From Proteobacteria bacterium DTSAM18 (GTDB taxonomy: Bacteria > Myxococcota_A > UBA796 > GCA-2862545): a DNA stretch of 64,000 nucleotides. The notes under the pieces were generated by a model that made no database searches, had not been told where the DNA came from, and saw only the letters and a program-made list of their open reading frames with translations. The position numbers and the translations under genes were made by a program. Shown here in pieces: positions 35,021 to 43,935 of this stretch. Within the stretch, counting starts at the first letter, position 1. The number at the start of each line of letters is the position of its first letter. Location of the stretch: contig JARACJ010000001.1 in the NCBI GenBank assembly GCA_028767165.1, forward strand, positions 434,001 through 498,000, in the 5' to 3' direction.

Positions 35021-36196
35021 ATGTCCAGGTGGCTATCGGTACTGCTATGGTTGGCGGGTTGCGCAGGCATGGGGGCGGGCGATGCGGAGGATCCCGCCTT
35101 CGGGGAGGAGGTGCTCGAGCCCGTTCAGCGGACGGTGCATGCCGAGGTGTGCAACGGCGTCGATGACGATCGGAACGGCATCGTCGACGATCAGGTGGGC
35201 GGGTATCGCCTGGCGCTGATCCCCCACACGCGGCTGTATGCGGGCTTTCCTCCCGACGTGGGCATCGTGCCCGTGCAGGGCGAGCAGGTGGGCATCCGTG
35301 AGGGGACCCTCACACGCCATGACGGACTGCAGCCGACCTGGTTGGACACCCGCATCGAGCAGGAGCGGGACCTGCAGCACTTCCGCACCGAGGTCGCGCA
35401 CTCGAAGGAGCATGGCCTGATCTGGGAGCGGGTGTGGCAGGACGGTCGGGTCCTGGAGGAGGACATCTACGAGGAGGGCGAGCTCGTGTGGTCCGAGCAC
35501 CGCACCTACCGCAGCCACGACTACCTCGATCGCGTGGTCCATCCGCTCGAGGACGACGACGTGAAGCTCGCGCGCGAATGGGACGACCACACGATTCCCT
35601 GTGTCATGGATGAGTGGCAGCGCCCGGGCGAGGAAGGGGAGCGCAGGCTTCGCTACTACCTCGATGCCCGGGGCCACATCTGGAAGGCGGTCACGCTCTC
35701 CGACGACGGGGAGGAGTCGGATGAGCAGTGGGAGGTGGAGGTCGAGCCCGGCGTGGACATCCGGACCTGGTACAGCTCATCGACCGTGGGCCGGACCCTC
35801 GTGCGTCACGTGGTCTGGCTCCAGGAAGACGGGGAGGTGACGGGGTGGACGGACCAGCGCCTGGCGCTCGGGACCTCCGACGTCCAGACCCTGCAGGTGA
35901 CGTTCGAGAGCGACGCCCAGGGGCGCATCACCGAGGCCGTCATCCGGGACTCGAAGCGACAACGTCCCGACCGCTACAAGGCCGAGTACGGCCCGTTTGG
36001 CGAGCACGCGCTGGCCCTGGAGATCGACGCCTGGGTCGACGATCCCCTGGGGGGAAGGTGGGTGGCGGAGCGTATCGACTACCACTGGGGGCCGGAAGGC
36101 GGGGTGATGTTCGCCGAGGCGCGCTCCCTCGGGCGTGATGAGGGAACGCTCCTCTACGAGCTTGAGGAGCGGTTCACCTGTCATCCACGGCTGTAG
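35021..36196 (+). CDS. Lipoprotein with a CNGVDDDxxGxxDD motif
   Basis: The 391-residue protein has a short signal with lipobox LAGC (Cys14) and then, at about 43-57, EVCNGVDDDRNGIVDD, the acidic motif seen in MopE-like and many myxobacterial surface proteins. The usual second Cys of the motif is Arg here. The rest (60-391) is beta-rich with repeated YxxxG and WxxxG strands like YD/RHS-type repeats, and a final Cys pair. GGGAGG precedes the ATG. It is probably exposed on the outer membrane; function unknown. Confidence 0.75.
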   Translation: MSRWLSVLLWLAGCAGMGAGDAEDPAFGEEVLEPVQRTVHAEVCNGVDDDRNGIVDDQVGGYRLALIPHTRLYAGFPPDVGIVPVQGEQVGIREGTLTRHDGLQPTWLDTRIEQERDLQHFRTEVAHSKEHGLIWERVWQDGRVLEEDIYEEGELVWSEHRTYRSHDYLDRVVHPLEDDDVKLAREWDDHTIPCVMDEWQRPGEEGERRLRYYLDARGHIWKAVTLSDDGEESDEQWEVEVEPGVDIRTWYSSSTVGRTLVRHVVWLQEDGEVTGWTDQRLALGTSDVQTLQVTFESDAQGRITEAVIRDSKRQRPDRYKAEYGPFGEHALALEIDAWVDDPLGGRWVAERIDYHWGPEGGVMFAEARSLGRDEGTLLYELEERFTCHPRL

Positions 36197-36369
36197 ACGA
36201 CGCGGCCGGAGGTGGGGGACCTGGCGTGGCGACGCGCGGTGCCGCGGGTGACGGCGGGTCGCCTACGTCATCGGCAGAGGGGCGAGCGGTGGAGTGTGAG
36301 GCCGTCGCCAGGTCGCTCTTCACCACGGAGATTCGCGGCGGGGCGTGAGGGCTTCGCCGGGTCGCTCTT

Positions 36370-36634
36370 CACCACGGAGGCACGGAGATCACACGGAGGA
36401 CCGCGGAGCGCAGGCCCCGTTGCCGATGACGGTGGGCCCCTGTTCTGGCGTGAGGGGATTTGAGTGGGAGCCGTGCGACACGCGCCACGGTGTGGCCGAT
36501 GTCGCGCAGGTGATGTCCTGGCGGTGAGTCGAAGGCCCCCACCTGAACAATGAACGCCAGAAGGACGGCCTGGCCCGTTCCGAAACAGGTCAGGCCTCCG
36601 TGCAACCTCGGTGGCACTCCGTGCCTCAGTGGTG
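36370..36634. mobile_element. 265-bp element with 18-bp terminal inverted repeats, copy 2
   Basis: Left end 36370-36387 and right end 36617-36634 form the same terminal inverted repeat as copy 1, with one mismatch. The length is identical to copy 1. The homology extends left to 36311 and includes the 14-base sequence that in copy 1 derives from the end of argH. The remaining flanks (36197-36310 and 36635-36690) hold no gene. Confidence 0.7.
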
Positions 36635-36690
36635 GAAAACGCCCCTCCTCCTACGCCACGACCCGCCGGCCTGGCGCCCCGGACCCGGAC

Positions 36691-37377
36691 TCAGGTGCCG
36701 GGCGCCCACGTGAGCCCCTTCGGCCCCTCGATGCCCTTCTCCCGGCGCAGGTAGCCGAGGAACGGGTTCGTCTTCAGCTCCTTCTCCAGCGTGGTGCTCG
36801 GCCCGTGCCCGCTGTGCACGTTGAGGTGCCCGGGCAGCTCCATCAGCCGCCGCAGGCTCTCCACCGCCGTGGCCGGGTTGGACATCGGGAAGTCCGTGCG
36901 TCCGATGGAGCCGGCGAACAGGGTGTCGCCCACGAACAGGTCGTCGCCGACCCACCAGCAGCCCTGGCCCGGCGTGTGGCCGGGGGTGGGCACGAAGGTG
37001 AAGGTGAGCTCGCCCATCTGCACCGTGTCGCCGCCGTGGACCCAGTGGTCGATGCGGCCGCAGGGGCGGTTGAGGTGGGGCATGCCGAACATCGTGCCCT
37101 GCATGGGCAGGGTGTCGAACAGGGGCTTCTCGTCTTCGGGCAGCCAGGTGGTGGCGTGGGGGAAGGCCGCCTGGATGTCCGCCAATGCGCCGGCGTGGTC
37201 CAGGTGGGCGTGCGTGAGCAGGATGTGGGCCAGGTTCAGCCCGCTCCGGGCCTCCAGCTGCTGGCGCACATCTTCGCCCTCGCCGGTGTCCACCAGCGCT
37301 GAAAGTCCGCTGGACTCGTCCGTGATGAGCCAGGTATTCACCTGGAAGACGCCGACGGTCATCCGTTCGATCCGCAT
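36691..37377 (-). CDS. Metallo-beta-lactamase-fold hydrolase (glyoxalase II-like)
   Basis: A 228-residue MBL-fold protein with the metal motif THAHLDHAG, a downstream His in PTPGHTPGQ, the Asp in VGDTLFAGSIGRTD and a final His in HSGHGPST. This is the pattern of the YcbL/hydroxyacylglutathione hydrolase group. It probably hydrolyses a thioester in the cytoplasm. AGAGGTGA precedes the ATG. It is divergent from the aldehyde dehydrogenase, which suggests a joint aldehyde-detoxification role. Confidence 0.88.
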   Translation of the reverse strand: MRIERMTVGVFQVNTWLITDESSGLSALVDTGEGEDVRQQLEARSGLNLAHILLTHAHLDHAGALADIQAAFPHATTWLPEDEKPLFDTLPMQGTMFGMPHLNRPCGRIDHWVHGGDTVQMGELTFTFVPTPGHTPGQGCWWVGDDLFVGDTLFAGSIGRTDFPMSNPATAVESLRRLMELPGHLNVHSGHGPSTTLEKELKTNPFLGYLRREKGIEGPKGLTWAPGT

Positions 37378-37408
37378 GTGCTGTCACCTCTTGTCGATGG
37401 CGTGCCGA

Positions 37409-37418
37409 TAAGTACTTA
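37409..37418. promoter_or_regulatory. Palindrome in the divergent hydrolase/aldehyde dehydrogenase promoter region
   Basis: TAAGTACTTA is a perfect 10-bp palindrome in an unusually AT-rich patch of the 91-base divergent intergenic region. It could be an operator shared by both genes. No regulator is adjacent. Confidence 0.35.
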
Positions 37419-37468
37419 CTGACCGTGGGTCATGATAGGTTGGGCCATCGTCTTGTCCGGAGTATCCC

Positions 37469-38875
37469 ATGAGCAGCGCAGCCACCGACGTGGGGGAGAC
37501 CACCCCCGACTTCACCGACGTCTTCGAGGCCCAGCAGGCCTACTTCGAGTCGGGTGACACGCTGACGCTGGAGTATCGCCTGCGGCAGCTCCGCGCCTTC
37601 GACGCGGGCCTGCGCAAGCACGAGGACGCGCTCCTTGCGGCCATCCACGCCGACTTCCGCAAGTGCGAGACGGAGGGCTGGGTCACCGAGATGGCGCTGC
37701 TCTACGGCGAGATCGATCACATGATCAAGGGCGTGAAGAAGTGGATGAAGCCCCGCAGCCACATGGTGCCGCTCGCGCTTCAGCCCTCCAAGGGCGTCAC
37801 CTACGCCCAGCCCCTGGGCATCAACCTGGTGCTCGGCGCCTGGAACTACCCCGTGCAGCTCAGCCTGCTGCCGGTGATCGGCGCCATCGCCGCCGGCAAC
37901 ACCGTGGTGCTCAAGCCCAGCGAGCTCGCCCCTGAGGCCTCCGCGGCCATCGCCGCCTTCATCAAGGACACCTTCGAGCCCCGCGCCGTGGCGTGCGTCG
38001 AGGGCGGCATCGAGGAGTCCACCGCGCTGCTCAAGCTGCCGTGGGACCACATCTTCTACACGGGCGGCACCCGGGTCGGGAAGATCATCGCCAAGGCGGG
38101 CGCCGAGCACCTGTCCAAGGTCACCCTCGAGCTCGGCGGCAAGAGCCCCACCATCGTCATGCCCTCCGCCAACGTCGAGGTGAGCGCCCGCCGCATCATC
38201 TGGGGCAAGATGATGAACGCCGGCCAGACCTGCGTGGCCCCCGACTACGTGCTCGTCCACGAGTCCGTCCACGACCGCTTCGTGCAGGCCATGCAGGCGG
38301 CCATCACCGACTTCTACGGTGACGACCCGCAGGGCAGCCCGGACTACGCCCGCATCATCAACGATCGGCACCACACCCGCATCGCCGGCCTCATCGATCC
38401 CGCCAAGGTGGCGGTCGGTGGCCAGACCGACGCGGCCGACCGCTACATCGCGCCCACCATCCTCACGGACGTGACCCTCGACGACGCCGTGATGCAGGAG
38501 GAGATCTTCGGGCCCGTGCTGCCCGTGATCAAGGTGTCCGGCCTGCACGACGTGAAGCGCATCGTCCGGCACATGCCCAACCCCCTGGCGCTGTACATCT
38601 TCACCGAAGACAAGAAGGACGTGCAGTTCGTCACCACCCACATCAGCTACGGCAGCGGTGCGGTGAACAACTGCATGGCCCACCTGGCGGATCCGAACAT
38701 GAGCTTCGGTGGCATCCGCACGAGCGGGCAGGGCGGCTACCACGGCAAGCACAGCTTCGACCTGTTCAGCCACTACAAGGGCATGCTGCACACGTCGTCG
38801 GCGAAGCTGCTCGACCTCGAGGTGAAGTACCCGCCCTTCGGCGACAAGCTGAAGACGCTGAAGAAGCTGCTCTGA
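37469..38875 (+). CDS. Aldehyde dehydrogenase (class 3 / fatty-aldehyde type)
   Basis: A 468-residue NAD(P)+-dependent enzyme that oxidises aldehydes to acids. Features are the NAWNYP-like LGAWNYPVQLSLLP, the catalytic Glu in TLELGGKSP, the catalytic Cys255 in NAGQTCVAPDYVL, EEIFGPVLPV, and the short C-terminus of class 3 enzymes. Class 3 members favour medium to long aliphatic or aromatic aldehydes. CGGAG precedes the ATG by six bases. Confidence 0.93.
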   Translation: MSSAATDVGETTPDFTDVFEAQQAYFESGDTLTLEYRLRQLRAFDAGLRKHEDALLAAIHADFRKCETEGWVTEMALLYGEIDHMIKGVKKWMKPRSHMVPLALQPSKGVTYAQPLGINLVLGAWNYPVQLSLLPVIGAIAAGNTVVLKPSELAPEASAAIAAFIKDTFEPRAVACVEGGIEESTALLKLPWDHIFYTGGTRVGKIIAKAGAEHLSKVTLELGGKSPTIVMPSANVEVSARRIIWGKMMNAGQTCVAPDYVLVHESVHDRFVQAMQAAITDFYGDDPQGSPDYARIINDRHHTRIAGLIDPAKVAVGGQTDAADRYIAPTILTDVTLDDAVMQEEIFGPVLPVIKVSGLHDVKRIVRHMPNPLALYIFTEDKKDVQFVTTHISYGSGAVNNCMAHLADPNMSFGGIRTSGQGGYHGKHSFDLFSHYKGMLHTSSAKLLDLEVKYPPFGDKLKTLKKLL

Positions 38876-38947
38876 GTCCACAGGGAGACGGAGGCCGTAT
38901 CTTCGGACTCATTCGTGCTGGCGCGCGGCCTGTGGTGGGTCGTGGAG

Positions 38948-39087
38948 GGAGCATTTGATCCAGAGGATGGGAGTTCGTGAGGCTTCCCAGATTCCCTGGC
39001 GGGTACGGACGGTGTGCCTCTCCCGTGGGCCCTGTTGAGGTTTTCTGTGGATCTCAGGTCCTCCCATCCTCTGGATCCGCTGGCTCC
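38948..39087. mobile_element. MITE-like element, copy 2 (140 bp)
   Basis: Perfect 17-bp terminal inverted repeats GATCCAGAGGATGGGAG (38957-38973) and the reverse complement (39061-39077) are flanked by GGAGC (38948-38952) and GCTCC (39083-39087). The ends are the same as in the element at 2476-2803; the interior is shorter, sharing only GGCTTCCCAGA-type sequence near the left end. No gene lies between 38876 and 39160. Confidence 0.6.
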
Positions 39088-39208
39088 CTCTTCGCCCTGT
39101 CAGTGATGATGGAGTAGTGGGCACACGGCCTCGCTCCGGGTCCGAACATTGGCCTTGCCGATGACCGCTCTGCACGCCATCCTGCCTCCCCCGAACCGAG
39201 GCATCGCC

Positions 39209-39721
39209 TTGCGCCTGCTCCCCCTCCTCGCCATGACCGCCTGCGTGACCCCGGTACCCGTCGAGGACTGCTCCTGGGACGCCGCTGGTGAGCTGATGCT
39301 GCGCTCGCCGGAGCAGGTCGCCCCCGGCGGTCATGTCGACGGCGATCCGCTGCCCTACGGCACCCCGCCGCAAGGGGGCGTGCCGTACATCCCGCTGCAG
39401 GTGCTGATGCTCGATGGGGCCGAGGTCACCGAGCGGCTCGAGGTGATCGGCACACTCACCGACCTGGACTCTGGCGAGGAACTGGCCGCCGCCGAGCAGT
39501 CCAGCGCCTTCTTCTGCACCAACACCGGCCCGTACCTGGGATACTGGTTCGGTAACGAGCTCCACCTGCGGGCCCCCGGCCACACCCTGGAAGAGCTACG
39601 GGGACGCCGGGTGCAGGCCGAGGTGTCCGTGTGGCCGGACCCCGAGGGCGATGCCCTCGTCCTGCGGATCGACGGCGTGCTCGAGTGGTCGCTGGGTCCC
39701 GGCGCACAGGAGGGTGGATGA
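39209..39721 (+). CDS. Putative lipoprotein upstream of the Rieske oxygenase
   Basis: About 170 residues. With the TTG at 39209 (GAGG seven bases upstream) the protein begins MRLLPLLAMTACVTP, a compact lipoprotein signal with lipobox MTAC. The alternative ATG at 39161 would add an odd Pro-rich N-region and has no ribosome site. The mature part is beta-rich with Cys in EDCSW and FFCTN. The stop overlaps the Rieske gene start (ATGA), so the two are coupled. Function unknown. Confidence 0.62.
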   Translation: MRLLPLLAMTACVTPVPVEDCSWDAAGELMLRSPEQVAPGGHVDGDPLPYGTPPQGGVPYIPLQVLMLDGAEVTERLEVIGTLTDLDSGEELAAAEQSSAFFCTNTGPYLGYWFGNELHLRAPGHTLEELRGRRVQAEVSVWPDPEGDALVLRIDGVLEWSLGPGAQEGG

Positions 39722-40773
39722 GCGGACTGAAGCTGGAAGACCTGATGCCTCGCGTGGAGGCAGGCTGGTACGTCCTGGCCACGAGCGGTCAGGTGAAGCG
39801 CAAGCCGCTGCAGTCCAAGCTGTTCGGCATGCCCTGGGTGTTGTTCCGCAACGCCGACGGCACGGTGAGCTGCCTGCAGGACCGCTGCCCCCACCGGGGC
39901 ATCCCCCTGTCCGAGGGGGAGGTGGTCAAGGGTGAGCTTCAGTGCCCCTACCATGGGTGGACCTTCGACGGCCGGGGGCACTGCACCTCCATCCCCGGTC
40001 GCATCGGTGGGGGCTGCGACACCCCCGGCCGCCGCGTGGTCACGCTTCCCGTGGTGGAGCAGCAGGGGCTCGTGTGGGTGTGGGGCAGCACCGAGGTGCC
40101 CCCGGACCGCGAGGCCCCGTTCTTCCCGGAGGCGGACGATCCCGCCTACCTCACCGTCCAGCGAACCTTCGAGGTGCCCGCGCCGCTGCAGGCCGCCATC
40201 GAGAACGCCCTCGACGTGCCCCACACGGCCTACCTGCACGGCGGGTTGTTCCGCAAGCCGGGGGAGGGGAGCGAGGTCACCTGCGAGGTGTGGCGCAACG
40301 CCGACCGGGTGGAGTGTCGCTTCCTCGGGGAGGCCGCCCCCACGGGCCTGGCCGCGCGCATCCTCGGTGCCAGGGACGGCGAGCTCGAGCACACCGACCG
40401 CTTCCTGATGCCCTGCATGACCGAGGTCGAGTACAAGCTCGGCAAGGCCCACGTGCTGCTCCGGGGCGCCTGGACTCCTGTCGACGTGGACCTCACCCGG
40501 GTGCACGCCGTGGTGTCGATCCGCTCGCCGCTGCCGGGGGCGCTGCTCAAGCCCGCCCTGCTGCCCGTGGCCCGGCGCATCTTCGCCCAGGACGCCTGGG
40601 TCCTCGACCTGCAGCGCCGGCAGGCCCGCACCTTCGGGCAGGCGGCCTACCACAGCACCGCCCTCGACGTGCTCGGCCCCCACATCCTGCGGATGCTCAA
40701 GCAGGCCGAGAAGGGGGAGTCGAGCGAGCCGGAGGCCCTGCGCAAGGTGTCCGAGGTCATGATGCAGGTGTGA
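39718..40773 (+). CDS. Rieske-type non-heme iron oxygenase
   Basis: A 351-residue oxygenase. The N-terminal Rieske [2Fe-2S] cluster ligands are CPHRG and CPYHGW. The mononuclear-iron motif NALDVPHTAYLH supplies two His (and the bridging Asp), and the C-terminal DAWVLDLQRRQ is placed where the third iron ligand lies. The family hydroxylates or demethylates aromatic, sterol or other lipophilic substrates. No reductase or ferredoxin is adjacent, so electrons must come from elsewhere. It starts inside the lipoprotein stop codon. Confidence 0.88.
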   Translation: MSGLKLEDLMPRVEAGWYVLATSGQVKRKPLQSKLFGMPWVLFRNADGTVSCLQDRCPHRGIPLSEGEVVKGELQCPYHGWTFDGRGHCTSIPGRIGGGCDTPGRRVVTLPVVEQQGLVWVWGSTEVPPDREAPFFPEADDPAYLTVQRTFEVPAPLQAAIENALDVPHTAYLHGGLFRKPGEGSEVTCEVWRNADRVECRFLGEAAPTGLAARILGARDGELEHTDRFLMPCMTEVEYKLGKAHVLLRGAWTPVDVDLTRVHAVVSIRSPLPGALLKPALLPVARRIFAQDAWVLDLQRRQARTFGQAAYHSTALDVLGPHILRMLKQAEKGESSEPEALRKVSEVMMQV

Positions 40774-40824
40774 TCGGGCCCGCTGCGGTGCTACAAACCC
40801 GTTGCCTCCCATCCCCCCGCACCC

Positions 40825-43800
40825 ATGACCACCGCTCCCGCCAGGATCCTCGCTGCCGTGCTCCCCGTGACCGTCCTCCTCGCCGGCGGCGGGTGGATCG
40901 CGTCCCAGGACGTGGCCGTGTCCAAGGAGGTGGCCGAGCTGCAGGAGGCGCTCGCCGAGGCCGGTGAGCCCCAGGTGGTCGTGATCGGCTCGTCGCTGGC
41001 CGACAAGGGCATCGACGAGGGCGCGCTGGCGCTGTCGCTGGGGTTGCCCGCCGAGTCCGTGGTGAGCCTCACGCTGCCTCACGCGGCCGCCCCGGTGTGG
41101 TACGCGGTGCTGAAGAACCGGGTGTTCGCGGCGGGACATCACCCGTCACGGGTGCTGGTGGTCGACGCCCTCACGCCGATGCTCAACAACGACCTGATGG
41201 CCGAGGAGGTCAACCGGCAGCACCTCGTGGACCAGATGGGCGACGACGAGGCGCTGCTCGCGCAGCAGGTCCTGGGACAGGGGCCGGTGGCCTGGCGCTG
41301 GCAGCGGATGCAGCGCAAGGGACGCCTTCTGCGGTCCCGCCTCGTCGACGGCTGGACCTCCGCGGTCACCCGGCTGGGCTGGGGCGACGAGGGGCAGGCC
41401 CTGCTCGACCAGGTCAACGAGGAGACCCTGGGGGAGCAGACCCTCGACGAGACGCTCACCGCCGCGCCCTTCGAGCCCAAGCAGTGGTCCGACGAGGAGC
41501 TGGCCGCGTGGAACGTCGAGGACGACGCCTTCCTGGTGCCCTTGGCGCGGCTGGCGAGGGACAACGGCGCGGAGCTCACCTTTGTCCGCCTGCCGCTGCC
41601 GCCGAGCAACCAGTGGATGGACGACGTCCCCGAGCCCATCGAGACCGCCGGCGTGGCCCGCATGCGGGAGGAGGGGGCCGGCTACCTCGATCTGCGGTGG
41701 ATGCCCTTCGAGGACAGCGACTTCTCGGACATGCGCCACCTGGGCAGGAGCGCGGCGCTGCAGCTGTCGTCGGTGCTCGGCCGAGAGCTGTCCCAGGGCA
41801 CCCAGACCCGTGCACCCCGTGAGGGCGCGGGTACCGTCGAGCGCACCGCCCCCGTCACCTCCGGCCGGTTCGGCCAGGACTGCCGAGCCAGGGTGGAGCT
41901 GCCCGGCATCGGAGCCCTCTGGGCACAGCGGTCCCTGCGCGCGCAGGAGTCGAAGCCGTCCCTGCGGGTGTCCTCCGGTGGCACGCAGGTCCCGGTGGGC
42001 GAGCCGGCGCAGGGGTGCGAGCTCGGCGCCGCGGTCGTGGCGGACACGCTGGAGCTCACCGGCCCGGTCGGCACGCCCTTCGAGGTGACCTGGGTCGACG
42101 CAGACGGGGCCGCCGGGCTGTGGCTGGCACCGGGACAGGGCCTCACGGTCTCGAGCGGCGGCTGGAGCGGCGAGGTCGACCTCGAGGTGGGGCTGTCACA
42201 GCTCACCGGAGGCCGTGAGCCGCAGCTCACGGTGGCGTCCGGCGCCCGACCGCTCCAGCTGGAGCTCGATGCACTGGCCCTCACGGAGCGGATCGCCGGT
42301 GACGATGCCGGAAACGTGGAAGCCACGCTGACCGCCGGGGGCTGGACCTTCGTCGATCACCTCGCGCTGGGACGTGAGGCCGACCGTGAGGTGCTCGTGG
42401 GCCGGCAGACCTCCGTGATGGGCGGCAGCGTGCGGCTCGTGGGAGGCAAGCTCGAGGACACCCGGTACGAGCCGCTGTTTCCGTCGGCACCGCCGGTGCC
42501 CGCCTGGCAGCCTCGGGCCCGGAAGACCGAGGGCGGGTGGACCCTGCACCTGGAGCCCGCCCGCGATCTGGCCGATGGTCGCTTCCTGCAGGAGGCCCAC
42601 CCGAACCGCTGCTCGCCCTTCGTGGTCCTGGAGGAGGGGGAGCCGCTGCCCCATGTGTGGACCCCCTGCGACGAGGTCGGGGCCCAGCGGGGTGCCCAGT
42701 GCCACGCGGGTGAGGTGATCCGCTTCTCGCCGAGGTCCGCCGAGCCGGCGAAGACCGCCTCGCTCGGTCTGCGGGTCGAGCGCGCCTGTGAGCTGCTCGG
42801 CCAGGGCAAGGACGCCACCAAGCTCAGGGGGAGCTGGTGGTTGTACCCGGGCGACACCATGGTCCTTCCCGTGCCGGCCGAACGCCTGCAGGGGCTGCAG
42901 CGGGGGCTCGCCCAGCTCACGGTTCTTGGCGTGCCGTACCTCTCTCCACCCCTGCAGCCCCTGCGGGTTCGGGTCCTCGTCGGCGACGAGATCGTCGGGG
43001 AGGCCGACTGGCACCTGGGCATGCCCACCATCGACCACGAGCTCGCGCTGCCCCTGCGGCGTCGGCTGGCCCCCTGGGAGCAGGACGTGCGGGTGGAGCT
43101 CCACGGCGCGGATCCGAGGGCCTTCTTCCTCCTCACGCAGCTCACGCTCCAGGAGGACGTCGCCCCAGGGGAGATCCCGAGCTCCCAGCGGCTCGCGTCG
43201 GCGGAACCGCTGCCCGTCACGGGCGTCGAGGTCCTCGTCGGGCCGGGCCTGCCGCTGGAGCAGTCCACCGGACCAGGCGGCGGCGGCTTGTCCCTGGCTC
43301 CCCACCTCATGGCGATCACGCCTCCGGCCCTCGGTGCCCAGGGGATGCCGCCCGAGTGGTCGCCCCTGCACGTGGCCCGTGGTGGGCAGGTCCTGCGCCA
43401 TGCCGCCGGGGGCCCCGGCAACCTGTGTGACGACTGCTACCAGGTCCGGGGCAGACAGCTGCGGGCCAAGGCGGGCGGCGGCGAGCTGCGGGCCTGGGTC
43501 GACACGGACGTCGACCTCGGGCGCCAGCCCCTGTGGCTTCCGCCGGGCGCCAGGGCCCGTGTGCGCCTGCCGCGCCCATCCTCCCAGCCCCGTGTGCAGC
43601 TCCTCGTGCGTGGGCGCAGGGTCGAGGGAGAGCGGCCGTCCGGTCGCGACAAGCCGGTCCACGTGAGCCTCGGCGACCAGGGGCAGGCCCTCAAGGGGCT
43701 GCCGGGCAATCCCATCCAGCTCGTCCGCTTCAACGCGGGCGACCAGGGAGACGAGTGGACCCTCGAGTTCGACAACCGGGGCCGCACCTGGTTCCTGGTG

Positions 43801-43896
43801 GAGCAGGTGGGCATCGTGGACGCGTCGGGCCTGCGCTGGCTCGTGGCCGGTCCCGACTGGTTCGCCGAGACCCGGGGCGCGGACATCCTCCGCTGA
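40825..43896 (+). CDS. Very long SGNH-hydrolase-like envelope protein
   Basis: A 1023-residue protein. A hydrophobic N-terminus (8-26) acts as signal anchor or signal peptide. Residues about 48-315 look like an SGNH domain: VVVIGSSLADKG gives a Ser (56 or 57) and SDMRHLG (D302, H305) gives the DxxH pair. A low-similarity, beta-rich 700-residue extension follows, with several Cys pairs and GxxW or PGxxxxV turns. SGNH domains of this type occur in polysaccharide O-acetylation (AlgJ/AlgX). No ribosome site is visible before the ATG; a TACAAA -10-like box lies at 40792-40797. Confidence 0.65.
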   Translation: MTTAPARILAAVLPVTVLLAGGGWIASQDVAVSKEVAELQEALAEAGEPQVVVIGSSLADKGIDEGALALSLGLPAESVVSLTLPHAAAPVWYAVLKNRVFAAGHHPSRVLVVDALTPMLNNDLMAEEVNRQHLVDQMGDDEALLAQQVLGQGPVAWRWQRMQRKGRLLRSRLVDGWTSAVTRLGWGDEGQALLDQVNEETLGEQTLDETLTAAPFEPKQWSDEELAAWNVEDDAFLVPLARLARDNGAELTFVRLPLPPSNQWMDDVPEPIETAGVARMREEGAGYLDLRWMPFEDSDFSDMRHLGRSAALQLSSVLGRELSQGTQTRAPREGAGTVERTAPVTSGRFGQDCRARVELPGIGALWAQRSLRAQESKPSLRVSSGGTQVPVGEPAQGCELGAAVVADTLELTGPVGTPFEVTWVDADGAAGLWLAPGQGLTVSSGGWSGEVDLEVGLSQLTGGREPQLTVASGARPLQLELDALALTERIAGDDAGNVEATLTAGGWTFVDHLALGREADREVLVGRQTSVMGGSVRLVGGKLEDTRYEPLFPSAPPVPAWQPRARKTEGGWTLHLEPARDLADGRFLQEAHPNRCSPFVVLEEGEPLPHVWTPCDEVGAQRGAQCHAGEVIRFSPRSAEPAKTASLGLRVERACELLGQGKDATKLRGSWWLYPGDTMVLPVPAERLQGLQRGLAQLTVLGVPYLSPPLQPLRVRVLVGDEIVGEADWHLGMPTIDHELALPLRRRLAPWEQDVRVELHGADPRAFFLLTQLTLQEDVAPGEIPSSQRLASAEPLPVTGVEVLVGPGLPLEQSTGPGGGGLSLAPHLMAITPPALGAQGMPPEWSPLHVARGGQVLRHAAGGPGNLCDDCYQVRGRQLRAKAGGGELRAWVDTDVDLGRQPLWLPPGARARVRLPRPSSQPRVQLLVRGRRVEGERPSGRDKPVHVSLGDQGQALKGLPGNPIQLVRFNAGDQGDEWTLEFDNRGRTWFLVEQVGIVDASGLRWLVAGPDWFAETRGADILR

Positions 43897-43935
43897 GCTT
43901 CCGTAGCGGCCGAGCAGGGCGGCGTGAGCGTGGGC

